A stretch of 64,000 nucleotides of DNA from Ornithodoros turicata (GCF_037126465.1 NC_088202.1:116620623-116684622); one strand, 5' to 3'; positions 10,820-24,123 are shown, counted from the first letter of the stretch. Program-made: numbers and translations. Notes: generated from the sequence alone by a model not told the origin.

Positions 10820-12045
10820 AATTTCGAAATGGTACCGAATACTAATATCTCACAGAGACTAGAAACCGAATGCGAATTTGTTTATTTCAATTTCGAATTG
10901 AATTGGAATTTTCCCAAAAAAGGGCTCAATTCGAATATTTCTGATATCTCACTTCGAAAAAAAAAAAGTAGTTATACGCGTATGCCTACTGGGAAAGCGC
11001 TGCCCCTATTGGGGAAGCCTACGCTTTGCAGTCGGAATAAAATACCATAAAAGAGGGAGAAGCCCATCTACTTTAGTTATTGAAACACACATTACAATGC
11101 TGGGTCCATGACCTTTGATTTGTGGTTTGGTTGTTTGCATTTGTACTTTCTGTGCTTTTTAGAAGCTGCAAATATTTCCCTCTGTTACTGCACGCGAATA
11201 CGGAAGCTGTGAATACATTTTTGTTGCACCTATAATGCGTATTGTATAGTAGGACTTAAAATGACCGATAATGTCAGCAGAGCAAACCTTCCGTAATCAC
11301 CTGTGGAAGTGTGCCTCTTGTGGACCCGTATAGGAACATATTGTGAGCACAAGTACGAGCTGTCACGCGGAAAAGCTCGTATTTGTGCATATAGGCTGAT
11401 TGAAACTCAGCGCGAATGAACAGTGAACATGAACAGGTGAATGAACAGTGTTTGCAGACAGAGAGTAGAGCCCTCACGTGACTACGATGCGACTGACACA
11501 TATGGCCGATGTGAAAGCGATGCTTTCCATGTATTCCATGCCTTCAAAATATTTCTGTTACTGCTTTTGTAATTTATTCGTTGGCTTCAGTATAGTAAAC
11601 CATGAGAGGGCTGAGGTATAGCGTAATTCGGGACAGTTGCGTTTGAGAACGTGTTGTGTCGTGTTCTGTTTGCTCACTGTCTCAGCTTTCCCCGTTTTGC
11701 AATGTACCAGCTCGCCCGCACACTAGCGCTTTCGCCGTTCAACGGATTATGTTTTGCGTCGTCATAAAATACAACGCGTCGCTATACTCCTATCGCACAA
11801 CACGTTTCACTGTTTCTCGAATTTTCCCGGCTGCCTCGTCCTCGTCCACAATGCTGGCGTGAAAATGCGCCAGCCAAGTTAGCCGCTACACTACTTTTTT
11901 TTTTTTTTTTCACAAATAGTGGAAAACTTCGAATACTCAAACCGCCCGCGAATACTGTTCGAATAACGTTAACTATTCCATTGGAATTCGAAGGTTCGAA
12001 TGTTGGTCGAGGGCGAATATTTGTGAACCGATACTGTGCGATACT
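10820..12045. mobile_element. Possible TTCGAAT-rich MITE
   Basis: Both ends (10828-10965 and 11925-12045) are dense in TTCGAAT/ATTCGAA motifs, in facing orientation. The interior has no recognised ORF, and a T run lies at 11894. Similar motif-dense termini are seen at 19871-20258. The single-element interpretation is inference; no target duplication was identified. Confidence 0.35.
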
Positions 12046-12254
12046 TCACTGGATAGGAATATTAGTTACTTGCATACTTCCGGTCAAAGGAAATGCTAAG
12101 GCCAAAATGCAGATTGCAAACTGGAAATACTTACAGAAATCGCATTGTACCCTTTACAGAGTCCTCATCACACAGTATTAACGCAAACAATGATCAGCAT
12201 CCTCGTGGCACCTCCGAGGCCAAATGTCGTTCAGGAAACAACGAGTATGTAGAT

Positions 12255-12727
12255 CAGGGTTGCGGAATGGGGACAACCATTCCATTCCATTCCGAGGAAT
12301 GGACATTTGTGATAATTCCATTCCTTTCAATTCTTCGGAATGAAAAGGTATGGTCAGTTCCCACTCCTGGAATGGCTTGGCAACCCTATTCCATCCCTTT
12401 AAGTCCATCAATAAAAGAAAAAGGACCGGTAACCGTGCTGGCTAGCGCAGCAGTACTAGAGGAGACTGACATTACCCAGCAAGAAAAAGGTCCACGACAA
12501 GGGTATTTCATGGCAAAAGGGGGCAGAAACCACCGGGTTGAAACCAAAACTACCACCGAGGCACCCAGACCATTCCGTCCCAATTCCATTCCTGCCTAAA
12601 AATGCCTAATTCCATTGCGTGCCTACGACAGTTTCCGCCATTCAATTCCAATTCCATTCCAGGCTTTGATAAATCTGGAATGATTCCGGAATCATTCCAA
12701 CTCTGGAGTGGCAACTCCGCAACCCTG
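12255..12727. mobile_element. hAT-type MITE, 473 bp
   Basis: It starts CAGGGTTGCGGAATGGGG and ends CTCCGCAACCCTG. The flanks are ATGTAGAT (12247-12254) and GTGTAGAT (12728-12735), matching at 7 of 8 positions. Ends and ATTCC-rich subterminal sequence are shared with 1914-2612, while the middle differs. No transposase. Confidence 0.82.
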
Positions 12728-14525
12728 GTGTAGATTACTATCTTTGAATGCAAATCAGAAGCAACGAACGATGATCAACCGAACCAATCAAGCAATCAAA
12801 TAAACGATAATGAAATTGGACTCCGAACAGCAACAATGTAACTCCCAATAAATGAAATCAGGTAAATTAAAGAGTTTTTTTTTTTTCGACCGGGTCGCAA
12901 AAACGTGGTTGAACTCGCAGAGGAATATATTTTAAACGCACGACCAGGCAGCTGTAATGAACGTCGCGGGCGTTAACGCTTAGTCCCAAAACGTAGCATG
13001 CGCTGAAGATACTGTTATCTGTACGAACCAACCCTTGGGGATTGCTGATGGACTACGGAGGAAGAAAACACAATGAAAACAAGCATGGATCATTACTCGG
13101 TTTTAGAAAACTGAGCGGCACGATTCGTGTCGCGTCCTCAACTTTCCCGGAGGGCTGCGTGCCCAGCATCAAAGGAATACTTTTTCTTTCGTCCGCTTTC
13201 GCTTCTCATGGGCCCTGGCCCACAGCACCGCCGCAAACAACGGTTAATGGTTCAAATGTCTCCGAGAAATAAAGAGAGACAGCCTAATAGAAACAGTCGA
13301 ATGGGCCTTGTACTTTAATGAATTGTCTTAGCTCAACCGCCCTCAAATCAACAACAACGGCCTTCCCGCTCTTTTCTTTCTTTTTTGTGGGCCTTATTTC
13401 ATTGCCACGGATTTTCTCGTTGTTTTCTGCAAGTTTGGCGGTTGAAACACAACTGCGGACAGTAAGAAATTGTTTTCGCTGTTTCAGTTCGTTACCGAAA
13501 GCGACTGCACGCCACTGCGAAGGACAATAAAGAGTTGTCTTTTTTGAGCTGTCAATGCTTCTGTCTCGTTCTGTTCGTAGCATGTGGATCGCTTCCAAAC
13601 TATTGCAACTGTGGTACGAGAATACTGATCATTGTACTGATTATTACACGGTCCTGCAAACGCTGCACCCGGTGGTGTGAACGGCTTGTTGTTGTTGAAT
13701 TCACAACTGCGGGCAGAGTCGCGACTGTAGCTGGAAAATACGACGAGATGAAAGTAGGAGGGGATTACGATGGATAGTTCACGCGTAATCTAAGTCCGAG
13801 CTAGTCCAAGGTACGATAAACCCAACACTTTGACCAAGCACATCATCAAGCTCTCCAAATTAGCACGGTTGCGCACAGGAAGCGTGCTAGACTCTCACGA
13901 ATCTCTCGGAGAACGTTGCTCTGAGGTGCGCAATATCCCTCAGTGTCCTTGCAGTCTCCATCACACGCGTAGCAGTCAATAGGATGTGCACAGTGGTCTA
14001 ATCCTTGCGGTTGCCGTGGTACCTGTCTTCTGTGTTGGGTAGTCTTGCATGACTACTTAAATCCCAGAGCAAGAGGGACTGCCACCCCTCCCTTTCCTGT
14101 GCCTGTACCATCTTGCCTCTTCACCTTCCTTTCCTTTTCCCTTTTTCGTTGCCCTTTCCTCCCTTCTCTCGGTGCATCGAGAGGCCGCCACCAGTGAGCC
14201 AGCTGACCGTAACATCCCTACACATCAACCCTTCCCCTATTACCTTTTACTTGAAAGCAGACCAATTAATAAGACCATAGTCATGTGTCAACCTTCAATC
14301 AGTGTGATGTAACAAAAAAGAAGCATCGGATCGGCGCGGCCCCCCTGTTACGGAATCACTGAGAAAGGCAGACCATAATAGCTGCTGTCTACTGAAATGC
14401 ATATCAGAATTTTAATACTTATTATGTCGAAATAATAAACACTCTTTAGGCAAAAAACTCAACTTTAGAACCACTTGTGGTGCACTTTAGTTGTAGTGCA
14501 TTTAATGCCTTTGAATCTCGAAGTA
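12728..14525. other. Unassigned interval with old repeat pieces
   Basis: A T run lies at 12876. The stretch 13655-13760 (GGCTTGTTGTTGTT, a CACAACTGCGGGC-like block and CGCGACTGTAGCTG) resembles 36955-37045 and is a dispersed repeat. A C/T-rich tract at 14080-14180 resembles LINE 3' UTRs. No gene is recognisable. Confidence 0.4.
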
Positions 14526-15287
14526 CAGTCGACCCGCGTTTATCCGGACGGCTTCGTTTCCTGTGAAAATGTCCTGATAGCGGGGGAACCGGATAAGTGA
14601 AACACGAAAATCCAGAGTGATCCTAAACGGACATCTTCATTGACCATTACACAGAAAACGATACACTGTCATCTGTTTCATTCTAATATACGCATCCAGT
14701 TCTTGCAAACCTTTGCTAATGGCATTGACTTGCGAAATATTGTTCTGTTGCTCAAAAAATAATAGAGCTGTTTTTTCGTTTTTTCCGCCCGAGCATTTTC
14801 TATCATCACAGCTGGTGCCCACCCACGCTTTCATCGTCAGATTCTTCTTGAACGCTATCGGAAACGGCGACACTGACGATGTCGTTATCTGTGATTGCAG
14901 CGCAGGGGTCCTTCTTGTGGACCTTGTCAGTCTGAAATGACCAGACTGCTCAGTGGATTACTTTTGTGTAACGTGCAAAGTCGGAAAGGGAGAAAATTCT
15001 TCCTAGCAACACTGTCTTTGTGTCAGTAAAAAGGAGGCCACGACCAGGGTTCTCGACCTCACTTGACTAGGTGTGGGCCAGGTGTCATTCCTGGACAATG
15101 ACCGGATAATTGAAGCCGATTGTTGGGTATTAGTCACTTCTGTCCCCTGGAATTCTCGTCCGAACCCGGAAGCTGAAGTCCGGATAAACGAGGGCGAAAT
15201 ACATGGCGAGAAATCCGTCCCCATGCTTTTTTGTCCGGATAGCGCAGGATCCGGATAAATGAAGTCCGGATAAACGCGGGCCGACTG
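14526..15287. mobile_element. pogo/Tigger-like DNA transposon, internally deleted
   Basis: The ends are inverted: CAGTCGACCCGCGTTTATCC at the left and its partner GGATAAACGCGGGCCGACTG at the right, each flanked by TA. Ends of this type with TA duplication mark pogo/Tigger elements of the Tc1/mariner group. GGATAA motifs recur just inside both ends. At 762 bp it is too short for a full transposase (about 1.5 kb), but retains a tail of it on the minus strand. Confidence 0.85.
14637..14925 (-). pseudogene. Transposase C-terminal relic in the pogo-like element
   Basis: On the minus strand, DNDIVSV and an acidic EESDDES-type patch are followed, after a frame change, by a helix-forming end (NAISKGLQELDAYI) and a stop. 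An acidic linker and a short C-terminal helix are usual in Tigger-like transposases. The catalytic DDE core is deleted. Confidence 0.45.
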
Positions 15288-15748
15288 TATAACGAAAAGT
15301 ATTAGCGCAACACAGTTCTTTCGCGTGACAGTTCATCATAGTTCCGCCCGTATTACCATGGGACCAATCTCGCACGCTCATTCCTTTGTGGCAGTTTTAA
15401 CTCGAGCAACAGTGCATGTAATGCAGGAGTCGTGTCTGCCCTATTGACTCAAAAATCAATCCATTATTGCTCTTCGTGAATCACACTCCCATACCAGAGA
15501 ATCGATTGGGGTAACCAACGCTGAGGCTCGTCTTTCGTATCTTTGAGACTCTAGCATGGAAGGCCACTCGGGCCTGCTGCGACTCAACATGTCTTTGATG
15601 AAGCAGTATTCAAGTGCAATGTCAAGGCTGCAGAGATGCGTTGCCGGGCACATACAGTTTAGCTAAAAATGGAACACGTGTGGGAAAAGTATGTAAGTAG
15701 AGTAAGTCTGAACTCTTGAATGATTGATGGATAACTTAAAAGGAGGAA
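15288..15748. other. Unassigned interval
   Basis: No repeat family, RNA or domain recognised. Short open frames here carry no motif. Confidence 0.35.
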
Positions 15749-15763
15749 GTGATCAGGTCATTT

Positions 15764-16115
15764 TGCGTGTCCCCCCCCCCTTTCCCTGAAAAGGACACAC
15801 GCAAAGAGAAAGGAAACTGGTATATCTCGCCCATTCCGCCGCTGGCTATGAATTTCAGTGCAGCTCAAAACGTTAAACCATTAGGAACCAGTGAGTGTTT
15901 CTCTGTGCCGAACGTCTCCCCCTTTCCTTTTTGCCTTTCCCCCGTTTTCCTTTATGCCTTCTCCTGCTTGACCCACTCTACCCCTTTCCTGTTTGTTTGT
16001 TTTTGCTCTTTTTTCTGGCTCTATTTTTCCACCTACAAACGCGTTTTGGAGTAGCCAGTCCTAACTGGGCCGGGACTAACATCTCCATATTTTTCTTTCA
16101 TTTCCAATTCCAATT
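15764..16115 (+). mobile_element. LINE 3' UTR/end (GGAGTAGCC type)
   Basis: A C run and C/T-rich tract (15770-15790, 15910-16030) lead into TTTTGGAGTAGCCAGTCC and AACATCTCCATATTTTTCTTT, the same terminal block as 7812-7893. At 15763-15803 TTGCGTGTCC pairs with GGACACACGCAA, a possible hairpin. No ORF2 coding could be confirmed upstream. Confidence 0.5.
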
Positions 16116-18699
16116 CAAAACGTTGCGCCTCTGTTCTAATATTCCTGAACGTGTATAGACAATAAAAATAAGCTCTAGGTCTACTCCGTTGAAGTGAAAA
16201 TCTAGTATATGCCATGCATCTTCACAGACACTCCTTCAAATCTTTTGTAAGAACTTGCGTCGTACAGGATGGCCAGTAGTCACTGGTGCAGAGGTGTTTG
16301 AATGGATCACGGATTGGAAGACGGGACTACGAATGCCATTTCTGGATCGGTCTTGCAGAGCGACAGGAGCGACGATCTTGTAACATTTGCAATGTTCATA
16401 AGTTACTTTCACGTCATATTTCAATTATATCTCAAGATGCTGCGTTGACGATAATAGTGTTTATTCTTCTATACACCATCTGCAACCATCATAACCTGGG
16501 ATCAGGGTGTCTGTGCGATATCTGTAGTTGTCTTCTATGGCCTTTCAAACCCTTCTTCTGAACCTCATACACAAGTAGGAGTTACATTTATCGTACTCTG
16601 AATACAGGTACTGGCAATATAAAATGCTCACCAGTGATTATCGGTGTACGATTATTTTCACCGACCGTGTAAAAATGTTTCCGGCGTGCAGTTATCGGTG
16701 CTTTTCAGTCAACACCGAAAACCAGTAATCCTGTGCATCACTCACTATCTGTATGTAGGACTATGTTGACCGTATACACCAGTGCCAGGAATATGGACAC
16801 TAATGAAGATGGCGTGGATGGCGTCTTTTGCGTTGAGGTACAACAAATGCACGTACTGGACCGGAACCCGTCGTCGTGTTATTGGCGAATAGAGAGTTTT
16901 AGTACATCAGAAAAGTTCTATGAAGGCGAAAACGATAAAGCAAACTGTCAAATCAATGACCAGTCACTTCATAGGGACACGGCGATTGCCTTAGGTACCC
17001 TTATAGAACTGTTACCTGACTCATTTATTGGGTCCTTGGGATACTCCGCGCAATCAACGAAAGGCAATCCGTCTGCTCGTAGCCTTCTTGAGTGAGACTG
17101 GTCTCACAACTGTGTTGTGAACACTAAGTGCGAATTTCATCTTAGTGTGCTGCTGGCACCGTATTTTGTAGATCTGTAGTGAGCTATATTGCTTTCCCGC
17201 AGAAGTTACGGGCCTTTTGTGCATAGCGAGGAATCACAGAAACAAACAAACAAACAAACCGAGGTACGGCTATAGAAATTCGAATATTGCGTCGTTTTTT
17301 TGAGCATCCTACAATTCACAGACTCCTAACCACAGGTGACGTGTAGATTACATACTAATAGAGGCGTTGTCACAAAAATTAATGTACTTATCTGTTGCGC
17401 ATTAAATTGCCATGTTAAGACTGATATTTTTATTTACTTATTTTTGCGCGTCATCATCACGGATCAATCGTGAGGCCAAATGAGCAAACGCAACCCCGCA
17501 AACGAGCCGCGTCTGACATTCAGATTGGCAAACGCGTTTTGCAAACGTTAGGTAATGCTGTCATTACAGCATAATTTCTACGCCGAAGAACGCTTGCAGA
17601 AAGTTCGTCTCGCTTACGAAATTTGAAGCATGACTGATAACGATAGTGATGGGCTGCAGCATGGGACCGTCTTGAGTACATTGCAAACGAGGAGCGGGAC
17701 CACAATCAATAGCCCCGGACAAGATCACATTTATTTCTCCCATTTACTATGGCCCCCGCTCTTTGTTTAGAACGAACTACAAGCAAGAAACCCAACCTTC
17801 TACACTGATATCTCGAATATAATGTGAGCTGTGGATTACTCGTTAAATGAGGTAGCGTACCCACTTCGTAGGAAAGCGGTCTAAAGTTTTCCGGATGCGC
17901 TTGCAGACAGCGCAAAAAACTATTACAAAACAATTCATACACACGGAAAACAGGAGAGCCTGTGGCAGCGCACGAGAGATATAGGATCACATCTTACATA
18001 GTGACATCCATCCCACTGGTCCTCGTAGCGCATAAAACCTTAAGTGCAACATGCATTGCGTTCCACTGGTCGTTCTGTACGCTCTTCGTTCCTGCCTGCA
18101 CTACAACTACGGGAAGCTGCAACACCACCACTCCCCCCCCCCTCACTACACAACCCACACCGGCACACTATACACTGCGCTGCACGAAACGACAAAATCA
18201 AACGACACTCTGGTTCTTCAGCCTCGACCTCAGGAAAGTGGAGGTAGAATAGGTTTTCTCTAACCGGTTGTAACGGTCCTGGTAAGACATGGGCACATGG
18301 CCGAATTCTCAAACGTGGTTCTTAAGAGTTCTGCTGTACTGTGGCGTTGTGTTGGAACATGAAGTGTTGTTTATACATTGATTTAATGGGCCCTGTGCTA
18401 GCCGCAATGGCATCGCGGGAAGTGCATGCTTCTGTTCTGTGTGTACGTACAACTCACGGGGCGGAATCAACTTTGTTCCTGCCTATTTTACTGCCTCGGC
18501 AACTTGACAGTGGCGACGAGCGTTACGAGCATTCGGCTATGACGATCAGGTTGTCTATCATATTAATGGATCAAAGGTCTCTACCCTTGCTTCCGGTGAC
18601 ATTTCTCACCAGAGCATGCAATGCGAAGAGGACGAACGATACCCGAGACAAGGAAGACGCGCACAACACACGCAAAAATTGAGTGTGTGTGTATACGTG
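16116..18699. other. Unassigned interval
   Basis: The longest frame, 16733-17095 on the plus strand (120 codons), has no recognisable domain. A short (AAAC)n lies near 17240. 17460-17540 repeats GCAAACG several times. 18040-18260 is open in several frames at once, a compositional effect. I see no supported gene. Confidence 0.35.
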
Positions 18700-18965
18700 T
18701 TTTGTGTGTTTATGGTGGTGGTGGTGCTTCTGAAGGAGCTCGCCGTTGTCGGCCTCATAGAGGTGGGCAACGTCACGAGTAACGCTCTTGGGGAATGTGC
18801 GTCCTGGGCCGCCTTCTAAGGGAACTGTGCCGACATAGGTTTGACAGTATCTGAGGAAAACCCAGGAAAAAACACAGACTGCACAGTCAGCACCTGGATC
18901 CGAACCCGGGTACCTCCCAGTCTCAAGGTGACGTGCGTGTTTCTTCCTCGTCTCGTCTAGCTAGT
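18700..18965 (-). mobile_element. tRNA-derived SINE (type C), diverged
   Basis: On the minus strand a T-arm-like CCCGGGTTCGGATCC is followed by CCTGGGTTTTCCTCAGA, TATGTCGGCACAGTTCCC and GGCCCAGGACGCA, the body shared with the copies at 35327, 43385 and 55741. The middle is diverged and the 3' part differs, ending in a CAC repeat (GGTGGTGGTGGT on plus near 18713). An old copy. Confidence 0.75.
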
Positions 18966-19870
18966 CAGCACTCTTCTACTCCTGTCAGAAGATACACATC
19001 CCAAAAAGATGTGCAACCATCCAGGGGAAGAAGACTTGTAGAAGGCTTATGGACGATGCAGCGGTACACATAGCTCTACCCCATTGTTATATGAGCAGTC
19101 ACGTAAGGCTTTTTGTTGTGAGAGACCGCAGCATCAAATAGAAATGTACGGGAAAAGAAGAAAAGGGTAAATGGCATGAATTAGCCGAGGCAGGCTACGA
19201 GCATGGACGACACAAACGCATAAGCCTCCAACGCCCAAGAAGAAAAGAGGTTTATCTTCTAATGCCTCCCTCGTGTTTCATAATGTTTCCTTTTGGTGAC
19301 TTTTTTTTATCTCGCGCGACACTGTAATCTTCTAAAAGTGCACAGTTATAGCAGACCACGTTTCCTGTGTGTATCGCGCATTCGCACAATCCATCGTCTC
19401 CCCGATGCAGGAAGACAGTTATCTGCATATCATACGTATGCCATTCTCCAAACGTCGCTGGAAAACCCGTCTTTTTGCCATCTCAGGTACAAGGCGACGT
19501 CAACTTTCTTTCCTGCCCTTGTCGAAGCTGATAACTTCCAGATGAGCGACTGCAACCGGCGCTGAAGGTGCACGTCAGCCGAATCATTCACCGTATGATC
19601 GATCACAGAAGCTTTCGATGGAAAAATAAGAAGAGTTGATTTATACACTGGCTATATCCAGGCTGCCATCTTCAGGGAGAGTTTCATGTGCGTTCATGTG
19701 CGAAACACAAAGATAAGCTAAGGCGAGCTGTGCATTTTGCGACGCACTGGGATTAAGTTCCAGTCATACCTGCGCAGTTGTTCGCATATTAGAAGCTTCT
19801 GAGAGTACACCTTGAGAATACCTCGCGATATATACTACTGGCACACTATACTATACAAAATGAACGTTTG
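18966..19870. other. Unassigned interval
   Basis: No RNA, repeat family or domain recognised. Frames at 19293-19565 and 19648-19430 overlap on opposite strands and lack motifs. Confidence 0.35.
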
Positions 19871-20258
19871 TAGGGCCTTTCGAATATTCCGAATAATTGT
19901 GTATTCGATTCGAACTCTGAATCGAATCGAATACATAACTTCATATCTGAATTTCGAATCGAAAATATGACTCCTTGAAACCGATAATATTTAAATACTT
20001 CTGAAGCTGCACGCGTAAAGTCGAAAACGGCACATGAGAAGGTACACAACAAACACAACAAGTGCTTCTTTGTACCAAGATTCACATGCACATATCACGC
20101 ATATATGTATTGTCCATACGCTGTATGCGTGCAACTATAGCTGTGTATCCGCTCGCTTAGGTTATATTTTCGCTACATTCCCTTCGAATATGTACTGCGG
20201 TTATGTTTCTATTTACTTCGTATTCGCTTCGGTGTTAAAATAATTCGCGCAGTCCTAG
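19871..20258. mobile_element. MITE with TTCGAAT-rich ends
   Basis: The left end reads TAGGGCCTTTCGAATATTC and the right, inverted, TAGGACTGCGCGAATTATT. Subterminal ATTCGAATC motifs repeat many times on the left. No ORF. The end sequence suggests a hAT-type MITE, but no 8-bp duplication was confirmed. Confidence 0.5.
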
Positions 20259-20455
20259 CTTTCGATACGCTTAATTAACCTGTCGTGATAGCGCTACTAC
20301 GAGGCGAATACATATTTTTTTTTTATTATTGCAACTTTGAGCTAATTTTCTGTATTTCCTCTTCTTCTCCTTTAGCTGACGTCGCCTGTTACAAAAGGTC
20401 AGATTCATTCTCGTAAACTGCACGATTTCACCAATGCCGATTAACTTTAAACCAA

Positions 20456-20599
20456 GATCAAGCGTCCCTTAAACTTGAAGTTAGCCGTCAATTCTTTGTT
20501 AGTAACGTTAGCTAGTTACGTAAGGTGAACTCCAGTAACGCTAGCTAACGTTCGAGAAAGAGGGTTGAGTCGTAATTTCATATTAAGGGACGCTTGATC
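20456..20599. repeat. Short foldback MITE, 144 bp
   Basis: GATCAAGCGTCCCTTAA opens the element and TTAAGGGACGCTTGATC closes it, perfect 17-base inverted ends. Inside, GTTAGCTAG/CTAGCTAAC motifs also face each other. Confidence 0.75.
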
Positions 20600-22079
20600 G
20601 CGGCTCCTAACCGGCGTTGGCGAAACTGGCCCCCGACGTGCTAAAGTACCGGTCAAGCCTCATACGCAGGGAAATTTTTCTTTTGTTTCTTTTTTATACC
20701 CAAACCATCTTGATGCAGAAAACTAAAGAAAAAATAAACTTTGAAATTTTGGTCCTATCCTCCAATTAAGCGTTCCGTGATCAGCGCTCGAAGCTTCACG
20801 ATCAATGAGACAGCTTCAACTGTCACCGGTGCGGTGTGCTCCACAATAAATATGTATCACTACATGACATACAGTGAAGTGTTGAGCGAAATGTCGATAA
20901 CTATTGGCAAAAAAGTGAATCATACATCTTAAGGACATTCGTGAACCTCATCTTCTGCCCCATTCCACGTCCCAGTACAAGTCCGCAATTAATTCGATCA
21001 GAGCAAGCATCATCCCATCTCACAACGACAACTGTGAACACCTTGCTGCAGCTTTTTTCCCCCCATTTTCGGTCGAGTAACGTTCGGACAATTCACAGAC
21101 GTTCGAGCAAACGACGCTAAAGAGTCCCTCACTCACCGGTCTCGAGTGCCGCCAGGATGACATAATAGACGACGGAAGCTGTCGACATGTAGGACTGCCT
21201 CCGCTATCCGCTCTGCGCACCGCTATCGTGCACGTGCTCGCTGTCTGCACAGTCTCAAGCCGAGTGAGTCGCGGGTCCTCTTACTCGGCCACTCCCTCCC
21301 CCTTCTGATTCAGACATCCTCTTCCTCTGCCCTTCTCCTTCATTTGATTCAACGGTGGCGCTACCAGATAGAAACAGCGCCCCGCGTGGTTGAGGCGTGT
21401 ACCAATCGATATTCGCAGTTTGCGTTTTTCGCTCTTCTCGCCGATTAATTATGGTCGCCAAAAGCTGCGTTTAGGCTCTTTGCTTTGCGGCGTGCGAGTA
21501 AACATCTATTATCAACGGCAATGCTAAGATGAACACGCCAATTTGTTTTTCTCGGCGAGGATGGCTCGCAAGGGGCACATGTGCTTTGCTCGAAGCCATG
21601 AGCAAACGCACGATCACGTGTACTTTTGGTATACTCGTCAAAGAAATGAGCAAATATTGTTTCGAATACGTCAGAAATACTGTTCGGAATGAACATTCTG
21701 GCTCGGGTACATGTGCGCCAGCGTAGTTAATTCTTCCTGTAACTTTTCTTAGCCAGACAAGCGTATTATGATGTCAAGGGTGACCATGTGATGTACCATA
21801 CATGACATCACCACGCATGATGTACCACAAAAATTTACGTGAACGTTCTGCGTGCCAGCATAATAATTTAGCTGGACATATTGAGGCTAAAGGTGAGGGC
21901 CTGTGAAGAGGTTCGTGTATGGCCTCCCCTGTGTCCAGTCCATTGCTCCGTCTGCAGTTCTTCGCGACGGTGCTGTTCACTTAATCTGCGCAGACCCTAG
22001 TGATCTGCGTGACCATGCTTGCGCGACCATGCTTGCGCGACCTGGTTATATCACCCCGCAATCTCTCCTGCGCCACGAC
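20600..22079. other. Unassigned interval
   Basis: No gene seen. At 21775-21835 ATGATGTACCA and ACATGACATCACCA motifs repeat in part-palindromic order. 22006-22042 holds a short tandem GACCATGCTTGCGC (two units). Confidence 0.35.
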
Positions 22080-22235
22080 ATCCTGGCTTATGGGCAACAT
22101 CACCAAAAGCGTGCACTCATGGTATGCAGCGCATTCACCAACGGCCGTTTGACCTCGCCAAGATTCTCGAACCGTGGTCGAACGCTGTACACCAGATGCA
22201 AGACCACTGTGTTATTGCGCCGGTCTAGCGACGGA
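22080..22235 (+). pseudogene. Fragment of RNase H-type LINE C-terminus
   Basis: The peptide QRPFDLAKILEPWSN in a short frame matches QRPFNICKILGPWSN of the LINE copy at 8322-9227, in the region after the zinc knuckle. The sequence before and after is diverged, with stops. A relic of the same LINE family. Confidence 0.6.
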
Positions 22236-24123
22236 TCTTTAAAACTACTCCTCCCACCATCATCGCCTCATCCGTTCCCAGAGAGCAATGGGGCAGTGTA
22301 CTGCCACAGCGGCGGTGAATCCTCCACCTCATCGTCACCTCATGTTTGCTTGTGTGTACGTTCCTTACACAAGCAAGCTCTCAGAGTGCACATTTGACTT
22401 CACGCAAGCTTGAGCTGACGCTACCCGGACGTGGCCCGTTTGGAGCTTGTATTAGTTACAAGTCATTTTGCTGCCTTAGCTCATTTTGTGTTCCTGTTGT
22501 TGCTCCTACGCTACGGATAACAGAGTGTCCAACAGGCCCAAATGACCATTCTGACTATTTCAATTTCTTACAGCAATCGTTAAGTCCCGAGCGGAACACA
22601 CTGCAACGCTCTGGAACACAGAACAGTAGAACGCAGCGCACAGGGATCACCCGCTTGAAAGGTGTGGGGCTAGTCGTTATCACCTAGGTCTGTACGCCGT
22701 TACCAGCTGCTCCGGGCGAGTACTTCTGATAACTTCCACATGATGCACACAACCAGAACCGGTGTAGCCACTCTCACGTGTTTCTTTCAGAACTCTCACT
22801 TTGTCACTAGCGTGCTTAGCACCAGCACCCTTGATACGGGTGCTGGTAAAACGATCGGCACCAGCGCCCGTTCGTGCTTGCGTAGCATCTTCATCCAAAT
22901 GAGGAGAGGCGTAATCTATGACTCTTTGCCAACAAAGAGATCTGTAACAGTAGCGTTTAACAGAGTCGGTGGAGTCGAAAATATGGCTTCTTTTAGCTTA
23001 GAAATCGCCTGAACCAGCTTGTCGCAAAATCCCGCATGTTGTTCAGCTGTATAACCCGAAAATGAAGCGGTACGAGTGCCTCACACCTTTAATCGTTATG
23101 TATATAACTCGGGACATTTCTTCGCAAGTGAGAAACATGTGTTGTTATCTGACCCATTTAATTGCATTTCATCACGTCAGTTTTTTTTTTTTTTTTTTTT
23201 TGCTTTTACTAATCACGGACTACAAAAATCAAGCGCGCCTAAGGTGAATATCATGCACTTGTGAACATCTTGCTGTGGTGCCGCACGAATATTTTTATTC
23301 AGCAGCTTGACATATACCTGTCACTTTGTACAGAAAGCAAAGCACACTGTATCGCGCGCGACCACTCAACGCTGGTAAGCTACGACAAATCTGAAGTGGC
23401 TAAGCTGACACTCGTGATATCGTACGGAAGTACCCTTGAGCTTGCAGAAAGCTTCGGAACAAGAACCAACACAGCGACTTTGTATTTGTCAGAAATGTGC
23501 ACTAATATTCATGGAAGTGTCCCTGGCAGTATATTCAAACCAGTTTGCTCCCCAATTCTTCTTGCGAATTTACACATCGGCTTAGTTCCAGTGAGGGGTC
23601 TTCCAAATAAATAAGGAAATAAAAATTGAAATGGAAACACACAGACAAAAAGAGGGACATGACAATACGATGTTGCACACCATATGAGCTGCGCAACATC
23701 CGCATTTCGTCGTAACTCGACTAGTTTTTCAGTCACTCGTTCGCATAAGGTAATATTGAAGTATACCATGCAGTAGAGATACAATTTATAAAATAACTAT
23801 GCCGTTCATCATTTCCAGCGAAAGCCCATCGAGCAGCTCGCTGACTGCTCTAGTTTCGGGCACGGAAACCTCCATTCCATCAAGAGAGTTGACTTTAGCA
23901 TGTCATTATGCACCCCGTCCGCTGTCTACTGCGTACCTTAAATTATTCCTAGCATGATCGACTACGCAATTTCATGGAAGATGGACAGAAGGCAGGGGTC
24001 TTACAATACAAGGAAACTGTGAATGGTCCTTCCGGCAAAACTGTTGTCGTCCCAGACATTTCCTCTACATGTTTCTATATGCAAAAATAATGTGGACCTA
24101 TGTACGGGTCTCTGATAACTACG
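22236..24123. other. Unassigned interval with one strong hairpin
   Basis: ACCAGCACCC, a 7-base loop, and GGGTGCTGGT form a perfect 10-bp stem at 22821-22847; no RNA family is recognised. A T run of about 22 lies at 23180. Frames such as 23261-23614 (plus) carry no motif. Confidence 0.35.

Noticed and set aside
12093..12599. 168-codon plus-strand ORF
   Set aside because: Most of it lies in the hAT MITE 12255-12727.
16733..17095. 120-codon ORF
   Set aside because: I considered a retroelement fragment, but no ordered motif could be aligned.
18040..18312. Overlapping ORFs in four frames
   Set aside because: Simultaneous openness on both strands points to composition, not coding.
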